A stretch of DNA of 41,355 nucleotides from Xanthobacteraceae bacterium. Lineage in GTDB: Bacteria; Pseudomonadota; Alphaproteobacteria; Rhizobiales; Xanthobacteraceae. Of this stretch, positions 1-8,172 are shown piece by piece; the first letter of the stretch is position 1; each line of letters starts with the position of its first letter. Below the pieces are notes generated by a model. That model ran no database searches. It had not been told where the DNA came from and was given only the letters and a program-made list of their open reading frames with translations. Where the stretch lies: positions 1 through 41,355 of the forward strand of contig JAIESC010000184.1 of NCBI GenBank assembly GCA_019746355.1. Reading direction: 5' to 3'. Made by a program: the position numbers and the translations under genes.

Positions 1-376
1 GCACGTCACCGAGCCCGCCAGGTATCGCGCCCGGTATCGCGCCCGGTGCCGCGGCAGTGCCGCCCGGCCCGCGCGACGGCGCACCGCCGCCGAGCAGTCC
101 GCCGATAATGTCGCCGAGCCCACCGCCGGCAGACGGCTGCGCATTCACATCCGTGGTGCGGCCTTGCTCTGGGGGGCGGCCTTGGGGAATCCGCGACGGA
201 GCCGGGGTGCCGGGGGCCGGCGCCTGCTGCGCGCTCCCGGCCACGTGCTTGATTCCCTTGTAGGCCAGCAGCGCCAGGATCGCCATGGTGATCGGCGACA
301 TGCCGCCCTTGGCATTGGGATCCGGTTGGCCGCGCGGGCCGTTCTGCATGCCGTTGAGGACGTCGAGCAAACCCAT
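1..376 (-). CDS. YidB/DUF937-like protein (3' end outside window)
   Basis: The reading frame starts at an ATG preceded by a strong AGGAGGC ribosome site and stays open to the left edge, so only about 125 N-terminal codons are present. The protein begins MGLLDVLNGMQ, then has a short hydrophobic stretch (MAILALLAYKGIK, about residues 30-42). A Pro/Ala/Gly-rich linker follows, and then a GGGLGDIIGGLLGGG segment. That Gly-rich amphipathic segment and the opening are typical of the DUF937/YidB family, small bacterial proteins of unknown function. A nearly exact 12-base tandem repeat encodes PGAIPGAI close to the edge. The family call is from recall of the pattern; the C-terminus cannot be judged. 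Confidence 0.68.
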   Translation of the reverse strand, partial: MGLLDVLNGMQNGPRGQPDPNAKGGMSPITMAILALLAYKGIKHVAGSAQQAPAPGTPAPSRIPQGRPPEQGRTTDVNAQPSAGGGLGDIIGGLLGGGAPSRGPGGTAAAPGAIPGAIPGGLGDV

Positions 377-538
377 CTGCGCCTCCTATGCGTATGAGGG
401 CCGGAACCAAATCATCGCGCCTGCATTGCGACGGGACCATGGCAGGCGGCTGGGACCTTGGGCCAATAGCGGCGGGCCGCACCGAGGACCTAAAATTCAC
501 ACCGGCCGTGCGCGTGGACCCGCAGAACGGAGGCAGCA

Positions 539-805
539 ATGCTCTGGATTCTCCTGGTTGGCCTGGTGGCCGGATTCCTGGCGCGCCTGATCATGCCCGG
601 CCCGAACACCGGGATCGGCTTCCTGCTGACCATCGTGCTCGGCGTCGCCGGCGCGTTCGTTGCCACCTTCATCGGCCAGACCGTCGGCTGGTACCGGGCC
701 GACCAGGGCGCAGGCTTCATCGCGGCGACCGTCGGCGCGATCGCCGTGCTGTTCATCTGGAACCGGCTCGTGGCCTCGGGACGCCTGCGCGATCCCGGCG
801 CATGA
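539..805 (+). CDS. GlsB/YeaQ/YmgE family stress-response membrane protein
   Basis: This 88-residue, almost wholly hydrophobic protein has three predicted membrane segments (about residues 2-19, 26-46 and 56-76) and Gly-rich helices, including GLVAGFLARLIMPG at the start. That is the signature of the transglycosylase-associated/GlsB family of small inner-membrane proteins, which are often induced by stress but have no settled biochemical role. A GGAGG ribosome site sits at a good distance before the ATG. The gene ends 3 bases before the stop of the convergent flavoprotein gene, leaving no room for a separate terminator. Confidence 0.88.
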   Translation: MLWILLVGLVAGFLARLIMPGPNTGIGFLLTIVLGVAGAFVATFIGQTVGWYRADQGAGFIAATVGAIAVLFIWNRLVASGRLRDPGA

Positions 806-808
806 ACC

Positions 809-1387
809 TCACGCCGCCTGCCGTCCCAGGTCTCGCATCTCGTGGAGCCAGCGCTCGCGCTGCTCGGGCTTTGACGTTGCGACCATGCCGTACAGCGTGT
901 GCCGGACCGGCTTGATGCCAATGAAATGAAGGATGTTGCGCGTCAGAAGCTTCAGCGCGTGCCCGCGATAGAACCAGCGATAGATCGACACCGGCATGGC
1001 CATGGTCATCACGACGCGCGCGGTCTTGTTGCTGAATATCTGCCAGTTCATCTCGCTGTCGCCGCCGCGCCGCGCGATCAGGTCGGGCTGCAGGATGCGT
1101 TCGATGAACCCCTTGAGCAACGCGGGCATGTCGCCGCACCAGAGCGGAAACACCAGCACCCAATGGTCGCTGGCCGCAAGCCACGTATAGGCCGCGCGCA
1201 GGTCCGGTTCGAGCGGCTGCTCCTGGCGATAGCCCTCCCGCAGGATCGGGTCGAACGCCATCTCGGCGAGCGCGAAGAGCTGCACGTCGTGGCCGCCACA
1301 CCGCGCGCCCTCCGCATAGGCCCGGCCGAGCGCTGCACAGAGCGTGTTGCGTTGGGGATGGCCGACCACCACTGCTATTCGTGCCAT
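809..1387 (-). CDS. NAD(P)H dehydrogenase (quinone)-like flavodoxin-fold oxidoreductase
   Basis: The 192-residue product opens ARIAVVVGHPQRNTLCAALG, the flavodoxin-fold FMN/FAD phosphate loop of the NQO1/MdaB/KefF family (YwrO/WrbA-like two-electron quinone reductases). A second family motif, WVLVFPLWCGDMPALLKGFIE, lies around residues 80-100 and forms part of the flavin and dimer contacts. The protein should be cytosolic and reduce quinones or other electrophiles with NAD(P)H. The frame is open further upstream, but the ATG chosen has GGAGAGG just before it and starts directly at the first beta strand. The glutathione S-transferase gene lies 76 bases upstream on the same strand, so the two may form a small detoxification unit. 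Confidence 0.85.
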   Translation of the reverse strand: MARIAVVVGHPQRNTLCAALGRAYAEGARCGGHDVQLFALAEMAFDPILREGYRQEQPLEPDLRAAYTWLAASDHWVLVFPLWCGDMPALLKGFIERILQPDLIARRGGDSEMNWQIFSNKTARVVMTMAMPVSIYRWFYRGHALKLLTRNILHFIGIKPVRHTLYGMVATSKPEQRERWLHEMRDLGRQAA

Positions 1388-1463
1388 GGGCGCCTCTCCT
1401 TGCGGGAGGAAGCTTATGCGCTGCGCGAGCCTCGGCCCTTGATCTATCGCAAGCGGGAACCGG

Positions 1464-2081
1464 CTACTTCGCGCCGAGTTCCTTGTCCTTGGCTTCCGCG
1501 CGCTGTGCCGCGGGCCGCGCCGCGATCCGCGCCGCATAGGCGTCGAACTCCGGCCGCCGCGGCACGAGGTTGAAGGTCATGCCCCAGTACACGTTGCTGC
1601 CGATGATCACGTCGGCCGCGGTGAACTGATCGCCGAGAATCCAGGGGCCCTTCTCGACCGCCCTGGCGACCACGTTCATGGTCGTGTCGAAATCGCCATA
1701 GCCGAGCATCGCCCGGCGCGCCTCCTCCTTGCGCGGCGCGGCGCGGTCAATCATCGCGGGCTCGAAGCAGCTCGGCCCGAAGAACAGCCATTTGAGATAT
1801 GGCCCGCGCCGCGGATCGCCGATCGGCACGTTGAGCTTCTTTTGCGGAAAGGCGTCGGCGAGATAGGTGCAGATCGCCGCGGCTTCGGTGATCACCACGT
1901 CCTTGTGCTTGAGTGCCGGCACCTTGCCCATCGGATTGACGGCGAGATAGTCGGGCTTCTGCTGGTCGCCTTCGGACAGCTTCAGGAGCTTGATGTCGTA
2001 GGGCTCGCCCAGCTCCTCCAGCATCCACAGCGTGACGGACGAACGCGACGGCGAGGCGTGGTAGAGCGTGAGATCGGCCAT
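1464..2081 (-). CDS. Glutathione S-transferase family protein
   Basis: This 205-residue protein has a thioredoxin-like N-terminal domain (LTLYHASPSRSSVTLWMLEE, then NPMGKVPALKHKD with the cis-Pro of the glutathione site, then TEAAAICTYLAD). An all-helical C-terminal domain follows, with the GST capping motif GDQFTAADVIIG. It should conjugate glutathione to electrophiles or act as a peroxidase or dehalogenase; substrate cannot be inferred. I chose the ATG with GGAG five bases upstream over a GTG two codons earlier, which lacks a site. It is followed on the same strand by a quinone-reductase-like gene, consistent with a stress or detoxification pair. Confidence 0.9.
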   Translation of the reverse strand: MADLTLYHASPSRSSVTLWMLEELGEPYDIKLLKLSEGDQQKPDYLAVNPMGKVPALKHKDVVITEAAAICTYLADAFPQKKLNVPIGDPRRGPYLKWLFFGPSCFEPAMIDRAAPRKEEARRAMLGYGDFDTTMNVVARAVEKGPWILGDQFTAADVIIGSNVYWGMTFNLVPRRPEFDAYAARIAARPAAQRAEAKDKELGAK

Positions 2082-2230
2082 AGACACTCCATGACGGCGC
2101 TGTGGGCGGGACCGCGGTTAGATGGGCACTGCGGCCGCGGGATGACAAGCCGGCAATGTGAATCTTTTGCGACGCCCCGGCGACCTAATCCGGCACGCCC
2201 TGATGGCACGGGCTGCATATTTGAAGGAAT

Positions 2231-2560
2231 TGCGCCATGCTCGACGTTGCTCTCACCCCGGTTTCGCCCATCCGCCGCTGGATGAGCTATCGCAGGCGGA
2301 CCGATGATGCGCTCGAGCTGCCTGCCGAGCTCGGCGACCGCCCGCTCATGCCCCTTGAGAACCCGCTCGCTCCCGGGATTGGGCTTGCTCAGCGCGGTCA
2401 GCCTGCGGATCTGCGCGTCGCGGGCGGCAAGATAGGCCTGCTCGGGCGACGCGGTCATCGCCGGCGCGGGATACAAGACCAGCATTCCGAGCATGAGGAA
2501 TTTGCCGATGCCGCTCGCAATTCTGTGCCGGGCCTTATAAGTCAGAGGTCCTGAAATCAT
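2231..2560 (-). pseudogene. Decayed gene for a small secreted protein (5' part only)
   Basis: A frame starting at 2560 encodes a plausible signal peptide (GKFLMLGMLVLYPAPAMTA) and then a charged helical stretch with SPEQAYLAARDAQIRRL and ERAVAELGRQLERIIGP. This resembles the N-terminal half of a small periplasmic protein I recall from Bradyrhizobium relatives. After the IIGP point the expected C-terminal half is missing. The frame instead runs without a natural end into the start of the GST gene in another frame. It also lies antisense to nothing that is certain. I read it as a 5' remnant; it could instead be a short real gene with a divergent tail. The right-hand limit is the start codon and the left-hand limit is approximate. 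Confidence 0.35.
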
Positions 2561-2578
2561 CGTCGCCGTCCAAGCCGA

Positions 2579-2854
2579 ATGCCTGCCGAAATCCGCAACA
2601 ATCAAGCACTTCACCGCTTCGAGCTGGACGGCGGCGGCGACGTTGCTGTCGCCTACTATGCGCTGTCCCCCGGGATTGTGACCTTCACCCACACCGAGGT
2701 GCCCTACGCGCTGCAGGGCCAGGGCATCGCCTCGCGGCTCATTCGAGCGGCGCTCGAACAGGTGCGCGCACAGGGGCTCAAGGTCATTGCCCGCTGCTCG
2801 TTCGTTTCGGCCTATATTGCGCGACACCCGGAGTTCGGCGATCTGCTGGCCTGA
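2579..2854 (+). CDS. Small GNAT-like N-acetyltransferase (YjdJ type)
   Basis: The 91-residue protein matches the minimal GNAT fold of the Acetyltransf_CG/YjdJ family. A strand pair ends in TFTHTEVP, then the acetyl-CoA loop Q-G-Q-G-I-A (residues about 51-56) continues as SRLIRAALEQVRAQGLKV, and the C-terminal segment is CSFVSAYIARHPEF. Proteins of this size lack a full acceptor site; their substrates are unknown. It starts 19 bases from the divergent remnant gene and ends 24 bases before the polyphosphate kinase, so it is probably cotranscribed with it. Confidence 0.85.
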   Translation: MPAEIRNNQALHRFELDGGGDVAVAYYALSPGIVTFTHTEVPYALQGQGIASRLIRAALEQVRAQGLKVIARCSFVSAYIARHPEFGDLLA

Positions 2855-2878
2855 CGTCCGGATTGCGACGGAGCAAGC

Positions 2879-3694
2879 ATGGCAAACGATTTTGATGCAC
2901 GTTTCAAGGTTGAGCCCGGCAAGAAGTCCAAGCTCAGTGAGCGCGATCCCGGCGACCTCAAGCTGTTTCCCGACCGCGAAGCCGCCGAGGCGCAAAGCAT
3001 CAAGGACGGCGTGGAGATCGACCGGCTTCAGGATCAGCTCTACGCCGAAGGCACGCGCGCGTTGCTGGTGATCCTGCAAGGCACCGACACGGCGGGCAAA
3101 GACGGCACCATCCGCCACGTCTTCAAGGAGACGAGCCCGCTGGGCGTCGTCATCACGCCGTTCCGCGCTCCGACCGAACTCGAACGCGCGCACGGCTTTC
3201 TCTGGCGCGCCCACCTTGCCACGCCCCGCCGCGGCTTTGTCGGCGTGTTCAACCGCTCGCACTACGAGGACGTGCTGATCGGCCGTGTCCGCAAGCTTGC
3301 GCCGAAGGACGAGATCGACGCGCGCTACGAACAGATCAACGCGTTCGAGCAGATGCTGACCGAGAACGGCACGATCATTCTCAAGTTCATGCTCCACATC
3401 TCCAAAAAGGAGCAAGGCGAGCGGCTGCAGGAACGACTTGACGAAGCCAAGAGCCGCTGGAAGTTCAACCCGTCCGACCTCGACGACCGCAAGCTCTGGA
3501 AGGAGTACGCGCAAGCCTACGAGATCATGCTCGACCGCTGCTCGACCAAATGGGCGCCATGGCGCGTCATTCCCTCCGACCACAAATGGGCACGCAACGC
3601 CGCGGTCGCAGCGATCGTCCGGAAAACGCTGGAGGACATGGACCCGCGCTATCCGAAGCCGGACTGGGATCCGAAGAGCTTCGTCATCGACTGA
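2879..3694 (+). CDS. PPK2-family polyphosphate:nucleotide phosphotransferase
   Basis: This 271-residue protein is full length for a single-domain PPK2. The P-loop GTDTAGKDGT is at residues 68-77, the Walker B segment FNRSHYEDV at 124-132, and between them lies the lid region ending in FLWRAH. The Lys-rich opening (FKVEPGKKSKL) and the combination of motifs fit the branch often called class III, whose studied members phosphorylate AMP and ADP with polyphosphate. The direction and nucleotide used here are inferred. A GGAG site precedes the ATG. It is the first of several polyphosphate- or pyrophosphate-linked enzymes in the window, the others being the ROK kinase at 12343 and the phosphofructokinase at 24555. 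Confidence 0.93.
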   Translation: MANDFDARFKVEPGKKSKLSERDPGDLKLFPDREAAEAQSIKDGVEIDRLQDQLYAEGTRALLVILQGTDTAGKDGTIRHVFKETSPLGVVITPFRAPTELERAHGFLWRAHLATPRRGFVGVFNRSHYEDVLIGRVRKLAPKDEIDARYEQINAFEQMLTENGTIILKFMLHISKKEQGERLQERLDEAKSRWKFNPSDLDDRKLWKEYAQAYEIMLDRCSTKWAPWRVIPSDHKWARNAAVAAIVRKTLEDMDPRYPKPDWDPKSFVID

Positions 3695-3709
3695 TGCCGG
3701 CTTTGGTGA

Positions 3710-4879
3710 TTAGGCTGCGGACACCGCATCGACGGTGGCGTCGTGGCCGAAAATCCATTCCCGCGGCAGCGGCGGCGGCGCCGGGTTCTTGCGGTTGTTC
3801 TGAAACTGCTCGCGCGCCTGCAGCACCACGCGCGAGGCGCGCGGCCGGCGCTCCGCCTCGTAGGCGGCGAGGCCCGCGAGCGGGTCGGCGTGCCGCGCGA
3901 GATTGCGCGCCAGCGCAAAGCCGTCCTCGATCGACTGCGCCGCGCCCTGGGCGAGCGTCGGCATCATCGGATGGGCGGCATCGCCGAGCAGCGTGATCGC
4001 GCCGTCGGTCCAGCGCGGCAGCGGATCGCGGTCGCGGATGCCCCACTTGTAGCATTCGCTGACTTGGCTGAGCATCTCGAGCAGCGCCGGGTTCCAGCCG
4101 CGATAGCCCGCGAGCAGCTCGTCGATGCTGCTCGGCACCGCCCAGGATTCGTCGACCCACTCCTCGGTGACGTGGCCGGCGAAGATGTTGTAAAGCGCGC
4201 CGCCGCGGATCGGATAACAGATCACATGCCCGTCCGGACCGATCCAGCCGACATATTCGTCGCGCCCGACCGCGACCGAACCGCCCGGGCCGACCCGCGT
4301 CGGCACGCATTCGATCGGCACGATGCAGCGCCACGCCATCTGCTGGGTGAAGCGCACCGGCTGGACGCCGAACAGGCACTCGCGCATGGTCGAATTGATC
4401 CCGTCCGCGCCGACGACGACATCAGCCTCGACCTCCGATCCGTCGGCAAAGCTCGCGACTGCGCAGCCGTTGCGGTTGGTCACGCCGGTGCAGCGGGCAT
4501 CGAGCCGCACCATATGGCCGGGAAGCCCGTCACACAGCAGCCGGTGCAGATCGGCGCGGTGCGCCATCAGATACGGCGCGCCGAACTGCGCCGCATACGG
4601 CCCCTTCATCGGCTCGCGAAACCGCAGGCGCGCGTCGTCCCAGGCGAGCGACGCGAAGCTCGCCGGCTCGCTGCTCACGGCGAGCAGCTCCTGCTCGAGA
4701 CCGAGCGCGCGCAGCACCTTGACGGCATTGGGGCCGAGCTGGATGCCGGCCCCGACCTCGCCGAGTTGCGTTGCCCGCTCGTGAACGGTCACCTCGATGC
4801 CGCGCTGGCGCAGCGCGCAGGCCGCGGCAAGCCCGCCCAGCCCCGCTCCGATGATTGCCACGCGAAGGGTGCGCGCCAC
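3710..4879 (-). CDS. FAD-dependent monooxygenase (salicylate hydroxylase-like)
   Basis: The 389-residue protein is a group A flavoprotein hydroxylase. It has the dinucleotide-binding GAGLGG (residues 11-16), a conserved VVGADGINS segment (the DG motif contacting FAD and NADPH), and LLGDAAHPMMPTLAQGA (the GD motif that binds the ribityl chain). Overall length and the Ala/Gly pattern are those of salicylate 1-monooxygenase and 3-hydroxybenzoate 6-hydroxylase relatives. Such enzymes insert one oxygen into an aromatic ring using NAD(P)H; the exact substrate is not visible. A Bug-type binding protein for small carboxylates starts divergently 77 bases away, consistent with uptake and use of an aromatic or carboxylic acid. 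Confidence 0.88.
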   Translation of the reverse strand: MARTLRVAIIGAGLGGLAAACALRQRGIEVTVHERATQLGEVGAGIQLGPNAVKVLRALGLEQELLAVSSEPASFASLAWDDARLRFREPMKGPYAAQFGAPYLMAHRADLHRLLCDGLPGHMVRLDARCTGVTNRNGCAVASFADGSEVEADVVVGADGINSTMRECLFGVQPVRFTQQMAWRCIVPIECVPTRVGPGGSVAVGRDEYVGWIGPDGHVICYPIRGGALYNIFAGHVTEEWVDESWAVPSSIDELLAGYRGWNPALLEMLSQVSECYKWGIRDRDPLPRWTDGAITLLGDAAHPMMPTLAQGAAQSIEDGFALARNLARHADPLAGLAAYEAERRPRASRVVLQAREQFQNNRKNPAPPPLPREWIFGHDATVDAVSAA

Positions 4880-4956
4880 CGTGGTTGTCCCCAGCGGCGG
4901 CCCATCGCCGCCATTGTCTCGTCGGTTTTATGCGAGCGGACGCCTATGATGTCCAT

Positions 4957-5928
4957 ATGAAAAAGTGCACCCTCGCCATTGTCGCAACCGCCCTCCTCCC
5001 GCTCTGCATTGCTTCGGCCGCACGCGCCGAATTTCCCGAGCGCACGGTGAAGATCGTCGTGCCGTTCGATGCGGGCGGCACGGTCGATGCGGTGGCAAGG
5101 GCGCTGGCGCAGAAGCTCAACGACAAGTGGAACGTGCCGGTGATCGTCGAGAACCGGCCGGGCGCGGGCAACACCATCGGAGCGGCCGCCGTCGCCAAGG
5201 CCGCGCCCGACGGCTACACGCTGCTGTTCGCCAACACCAGCGTGTCGGTCAATCCGAGCCTGTTCAGGTCGCTGCCCTACGACACGCTGCGCGAGCTTGC
5301 GCCGGTGGCCTATCTCTCGCCGTCGCCCAACGTGCTGCTGGCGCAGCGCGCGCTCGGCGTGACGTCGCTCAAGGAGCTTATCATGCTCGCCAAGTCGCGC
5401 GAGGCGAGTCCGCTGAGCTTCGCCTCGGTCGGCAAGGGCAGCGCGCACCATTTCTGCATGGAGCTGCTCGAGAGCGAGGCCGGCATCAAGCTGCTGCATG
5501 TGCCTTATCGCGGGGTCGCGCCCGCGGTTCTCGCGGTCAACCGCGGCGAGGTCGATCTCTATTGCAGCGACATTCCCGGCGCGCTCAACCTGATGCAGGG
5601 CGACAAGGTGCTGCCGCTCGGCATCACCAGCGCCACCCGCTCGCCGACCCTGCCGAACATCCCGCCATTCGCCGAGGAAGGCCTGCCGAACTACGCCCAG
5701 GCTGGTTACGTCGGGATCATGGCGACCGGCGGCACGCCGGGCGCGACGATCACGAGGCTCAACGCCGCGATCAACGCGGTGATCAAGGAGCCGGAATTCG
5801 CCAAGCGCTTTGCCGCTTTCGGCTACGACATGAAAGGCGGGACGGCCGAGGAATTCGCGAAATTCCTGAAGGACGATATCGCCCGCTACCAGCGGCTCAC
5901 GCAGGCCGCCGGCATCACGCCCGAGTAG
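4957..5928 (+). CDS. TctC/Bug-family tripartite tricarboxylate transporter binding protein
   Basis: This 323-residue exported protein has a signal peptide (MKKCTLAIVATALLPLCIAS, cleaved near ARA-EFP) and the Bug hallmarks: VKIVVPFDAGGTVDAVAR, then NRPGAGNTIGAAAVAKAAPDGYTLL, and LLHVPYRG in the second lobe. It should bind a small carboxylate in the periplasm. No TctA or TctB membrane gene is nearby, as is usual for the expanded orphan Bug sets of betaproteobacteria and bradyrhizobia. No Shine-Dalgarno precedes the ATG; instead a TATGAT hexamer ends six bases before it (see findings). The stop overlaps the convergent MsrQ-like gene by 14 bases. Confidence 0.93.
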   Translation: MKKCTLAIVATALLPLCIASAARAEFPERTVKIVVPFDAGGTVDAVARALAQKLNDKWNVPVIVENRPGAGNTIGAAAVAKAAPDGYTLLFANTSVSVNPSLFRSLPYDTLRELAPVAYLSPSPNVLLAQRALGVTSLKELIMLAKSREASPLSFASVGKGSAHHFCMELLESEAGIKLLHVPYRGVAPAVLAVNRGEVDLYCSDIPGALNLMQGDKVLPLGITSATRSPTLPNIPPFAEEGLPNYAQAGYVGIMATGGTPGATITRLNAAINAVIKEPEFAKRFAAFGYDMKGGTAEEFAKFLKDDIARYQRLTQAAGITPE

Positions 5929-6859
5929 CCGGCGCGGCTCCGCGCCGCGGCCCGAAGCGCTGCCGCACCAGGTCGAGCGCGACGACGATCAAGCCCGCGC
6001 CCAGCACCAGCCAGCCGGGCCGGATCATGCTCAGATCGTCGAAGTCGAGCGCGGTGCCCAGCACGCGCAGCGGCGAGACGTTGAACACCAGGCTGATGCC
6101 CAAGGCTTCGACGATGAAGGTCAGCGCCGCGACGGCAACGGTCAGCGCCAGAAGCTTCCAGGCCGGCGGCTCACCGCGCGTCTTCTTGAACCTGATCAGC
6201 AGGCGGTAGCCCAGCATCCAGCCGAACAGCGCGGCGACGAAGGTCGGCAGTGCGACATCCGCCTTGGTCTGCTGGAAGAAATGGATCAGCGCCAGCAGGC
6301 CGATCACGTAAACGATGTTATGCAGGCGCTGCCAGTTCTGGCCGCCGAGCCGCCGCACCATTCCATCGGTGGAGGTGACCGCGAGCGCCGTCAGTCCCAA
6401 CAGCGCAACAAAGCCGATGGTCAGGTAGAGCCGCAGCGCGATCTCGCTTGCGACCTTCCACAGATCGAACATCTGGTCGGCGACGTAGAGGGCGATATGC
6501 ACCGCGGCATAGACGAAGGCGCCGACGCCGATGATCCGGCGCACGTCGAGAAGCTTGGCGAAGCGGCCGATCCGCCGCAGCGGCGTGATCGCGAGCGAGA
6601 CCATCAGGAAGATCAACGCCCAGTAGCCGGCGCGGTGGATCACATTGTTGAGCGGGCGGGCGCCATAGCCCTCGGTGTAAAAATCGTGGACCGCGACGAC
6701 GACCGGCACGAACAAAAACAGCAGTGCCACGATCCGCAGCGCGGATACCCGGCCGCCGGCGTCGCGCCAGACCTGCCATGGAGCCTTGAGCCGGCCCTTG
6801 ACCCGCGGCGGCGCGGCCCTTTGCCCCGCCAGCTCGATCGTTGTGGTCGCATCGCTCAT
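5915..6859 (-). CDS. MsrQ/YedZ-like haem-binding membrane subunit (ferric-reductase-like domain)
   Basis: The 314-residue integral membrane protein carries a central ferric-reductase-like domain: HRAGYWALIFLMVSLAITPLRR, then RRIIGVGAFVYAAVHIALYV, then WQRLHNIVYVIGLLALIHFF. These contain the His residues expected to ligate haem b. An extra N-terminal helix and two C-terminal helices (LLALTVAVAALTFIVEALG and PGWLVLGAGLIVVALDLVR) flank the core. In MsrPQ systems MsrQ passes quinol electrons to the periplasmic methionine-sulfoxide reductase MsrP. No msrP gene is in this window, so either the partner lies elsewhere or this is a related ferric-reductase-type protein. Confidence 0.8.
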   Translation of the reverse strand: MSDATTTIELAGQRAAPPRVKGRLKAPWQVWRDAGGRVSALRIVALLFLFVPVVVAVHDFYTEGYGARPLNNVIHRAGYWALIFLMVSLAITPLRRIGRFAKLLDVRRIIGVGAFVYAAVHIALYVADQMFDLWKVASEIALRLYLTIGFVALLGLTALAVTSTDGMVRRLGGQNWQRLHNIVYVIGLLALIHFFQQTKADVALPTFVAALFGWMLGYRLLIRFKKTRGEPPAWKLLALTVAVAALTFIVEALGISLVFNVSPLRVLGTALDFDDLSMIRPGWLVLGAGLIVVALDLVRQRFGPRRGAAPATRA

Positions 6860-7030
6860 GGCATGCGGGTAGCACGGGGCTTAAGCCCGCGCCAATAAAC
6901 GCCTTGCTATGATTTGGATACGAGGAAATGACGGCCTTGTGATCGGCCGCAGTGCAAACAAGGCTTTTCTTTCCGGCCCGGCGAACCGGTGCTAGCCTTG
7001 CGGCCAATAACAAAGTTCCGGGAGGATTCG

Positions 7031-8038
7031 ATGCGTGGCTTTCGGCTGGCCATCCCGCTGGTGGTCGGGCTCGCCCTCGCTTGGGCGCTGCCGGCAAGCG
7101 CCCAGCCCATCAAGATCCGGATCGGCTGGATCACCGCGCCGGCATCGATGGTGCCGCTCCTCATGCTCGCGCCCGGTGCCGCGAAACACAACGGCAAGTC
7201 CTACACCTTCGAGCCGATTCATTTCGGCTCCTCGACCTTGCAGATCACCGCGATCAGCCAGGGCGAGATCGACATTGCGGGCTTCGGCTACACGAGCTTC
7301 CCGCTGGCGATCCAGAACGCCGGGCTCAATGACCTGCGCATCATCGCCGACGAGATCGTCGACGGCGCGCCGGGCTACTACTCGACGCCGTATTTCGTCC
7401 GCAAGGATTCCGGCATCGACAAGATCGCCGACATGAAGGGCAAGGTGGCGGCGACCAACGGGCTCGGCAGCGGTGTCGACATCGCCATGCGCTCCGCGCT
7501 CAACAGGCATGGCCTGCAGGTGACGCGCGACTACACCATGATCGAGGCGCCCTTCCCCGCGCACAAGGCGGTGCTGAAGGAGAAGAAGGCCGACCTCGTC
7601 GTCGGCGTGCTGCCGTTCTCCTACGATCCGGAGCTCAACGAGTTCGCCAAGCCGCTGTTCACCACGCAATCGGGCCTCGGCAGCATCGCGCTGTCGTTCT
7701 GGGCGGCCCGCAAGGGCTTCATCGACAAGAACCGCGCCGCGCTGGTCGACCTGATGGAGGACTACGGCCGGACGCTGCGCTGGTACTACGACCCGGCGAA
7801 CCACAAGGAGGCCGTGGCGGTGACCGCGGGGTTCCTGAAGCGGCCGCCGGCCGCGTTCGAGAGCTGGCTGTTCACCAAGCGCGATTTCTATCGCGATCCC
7901 GATGCCAAGCCCGACCTCAAGATGGTGCAGTCGAGCATCGACAAGGTGAAGGAGCTTGGCTTCATCAAGGAAACGGTCGATGTTGCGAGATTCGCAGACC
8001 TGAGCCTGGTGGAAGAGGCGGCCAAGCGGCCGCGCTGA
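7031..8038 (+). CDS. ABC-type substrate-binding protein (NMT1/SsuA/TauA-like)
   Basis: The 335-residue exported protein has a signal peptide ending ALPASA-QPI, then the periplasmic-binding-protein pattern IKIRIGWITAPASMVPLLMLA, and later QGEIDIAGFGYTSFPLAIQNAG and DLRIIADEIVDG. That arrangement is typical of nitrate/sulfonate/taurine-type and NMT1-like binding proteins. No ATPase or permease gene accompanies it, so the ligand cannot be inferred. The start is set by GGGAGG seven bases upstream of an ATG that opens directly on the signal peptide; an upstream in-frame ATG would spoil it. A clear hairpin with a T-rich tail follows the stop. Confidence 0.88.
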   Translation: MRGFRLAIPLVVGLALAWALPASAQPIKIRIGWITAPASMVPLLMLAPGAAKHNGKSYTFEPIHFGSSTLQITAISQGEIDIAGFGYTSFPLAIQNAGLNDLRIIADEIVDGAPGYYSTPYFVRKDSGIDKIADMKGKVAATNGLGSGVDIAMRSALNRHGLQVTRDYTMIEAPFPAHKAVLKEKKADLVVGVLPFSYDPELNEFAKPLFTTQSGLGSIALSFWAARKGFIDKNRAALVDLMEDYGRTLRWYYDPANHKEAVAVTAGFLKRPPAAFESWLFTKRDFYRDPDAKPDLKMVQSSIDKVKELGFIKETVDVARFADLSLVEEAAKRPR

Positions 8039-8043
8039 TGGAA

Positions 8044-8074
8044 CCGGACCTCGGGTCCGGACGTTTTGGTTTTT
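8044..8074 (+). terminator. Intrinsic terminator after the NMT1-like gene
   Basis: A perfect seven-base-pair GC-rich stem (CCGGACC / GGTCCGG) with a TCG loop is followed by ACGTTTTGGTTTTT. It lies six bases past the stop codon of the binding-protein gene, as expected for a rho-independent terminator. Confidence 0.75.
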
Positions 8075-8172
8075 AATCTGGGTCGCGGCGCCGGGGGCCG
8101 GCGGCCGGCATAAGTTGCCCCCTGCCTGACCGACGTCGCGGCCGGTTTGCTCCAACGCAAGGAGGCATGGCA

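Noticed and set aside
2204..2218. sigma54-like promoter TGGCACG...TGC before the region at 2237
   Set aside because: The distance between the GG and GC elements is two bases too short for a -24/-12 promoter, and no gene on that strand follows.
1982..3583. Long minus-strand open frame opposite the polyphosphate kinase
   Set aside because: Most of it is the shadow of the PPK2 gene in a high-GC genome; only the 2231-2560 part has protein-like character.
3743..4960. Plus-strand open frame of about 400 codons opposite the flavin monooxygenase
   Set aside because: Arg/Ala/His-rich composition without domains; the minus strand holds a clear monooxygenase with all FAD motifs.
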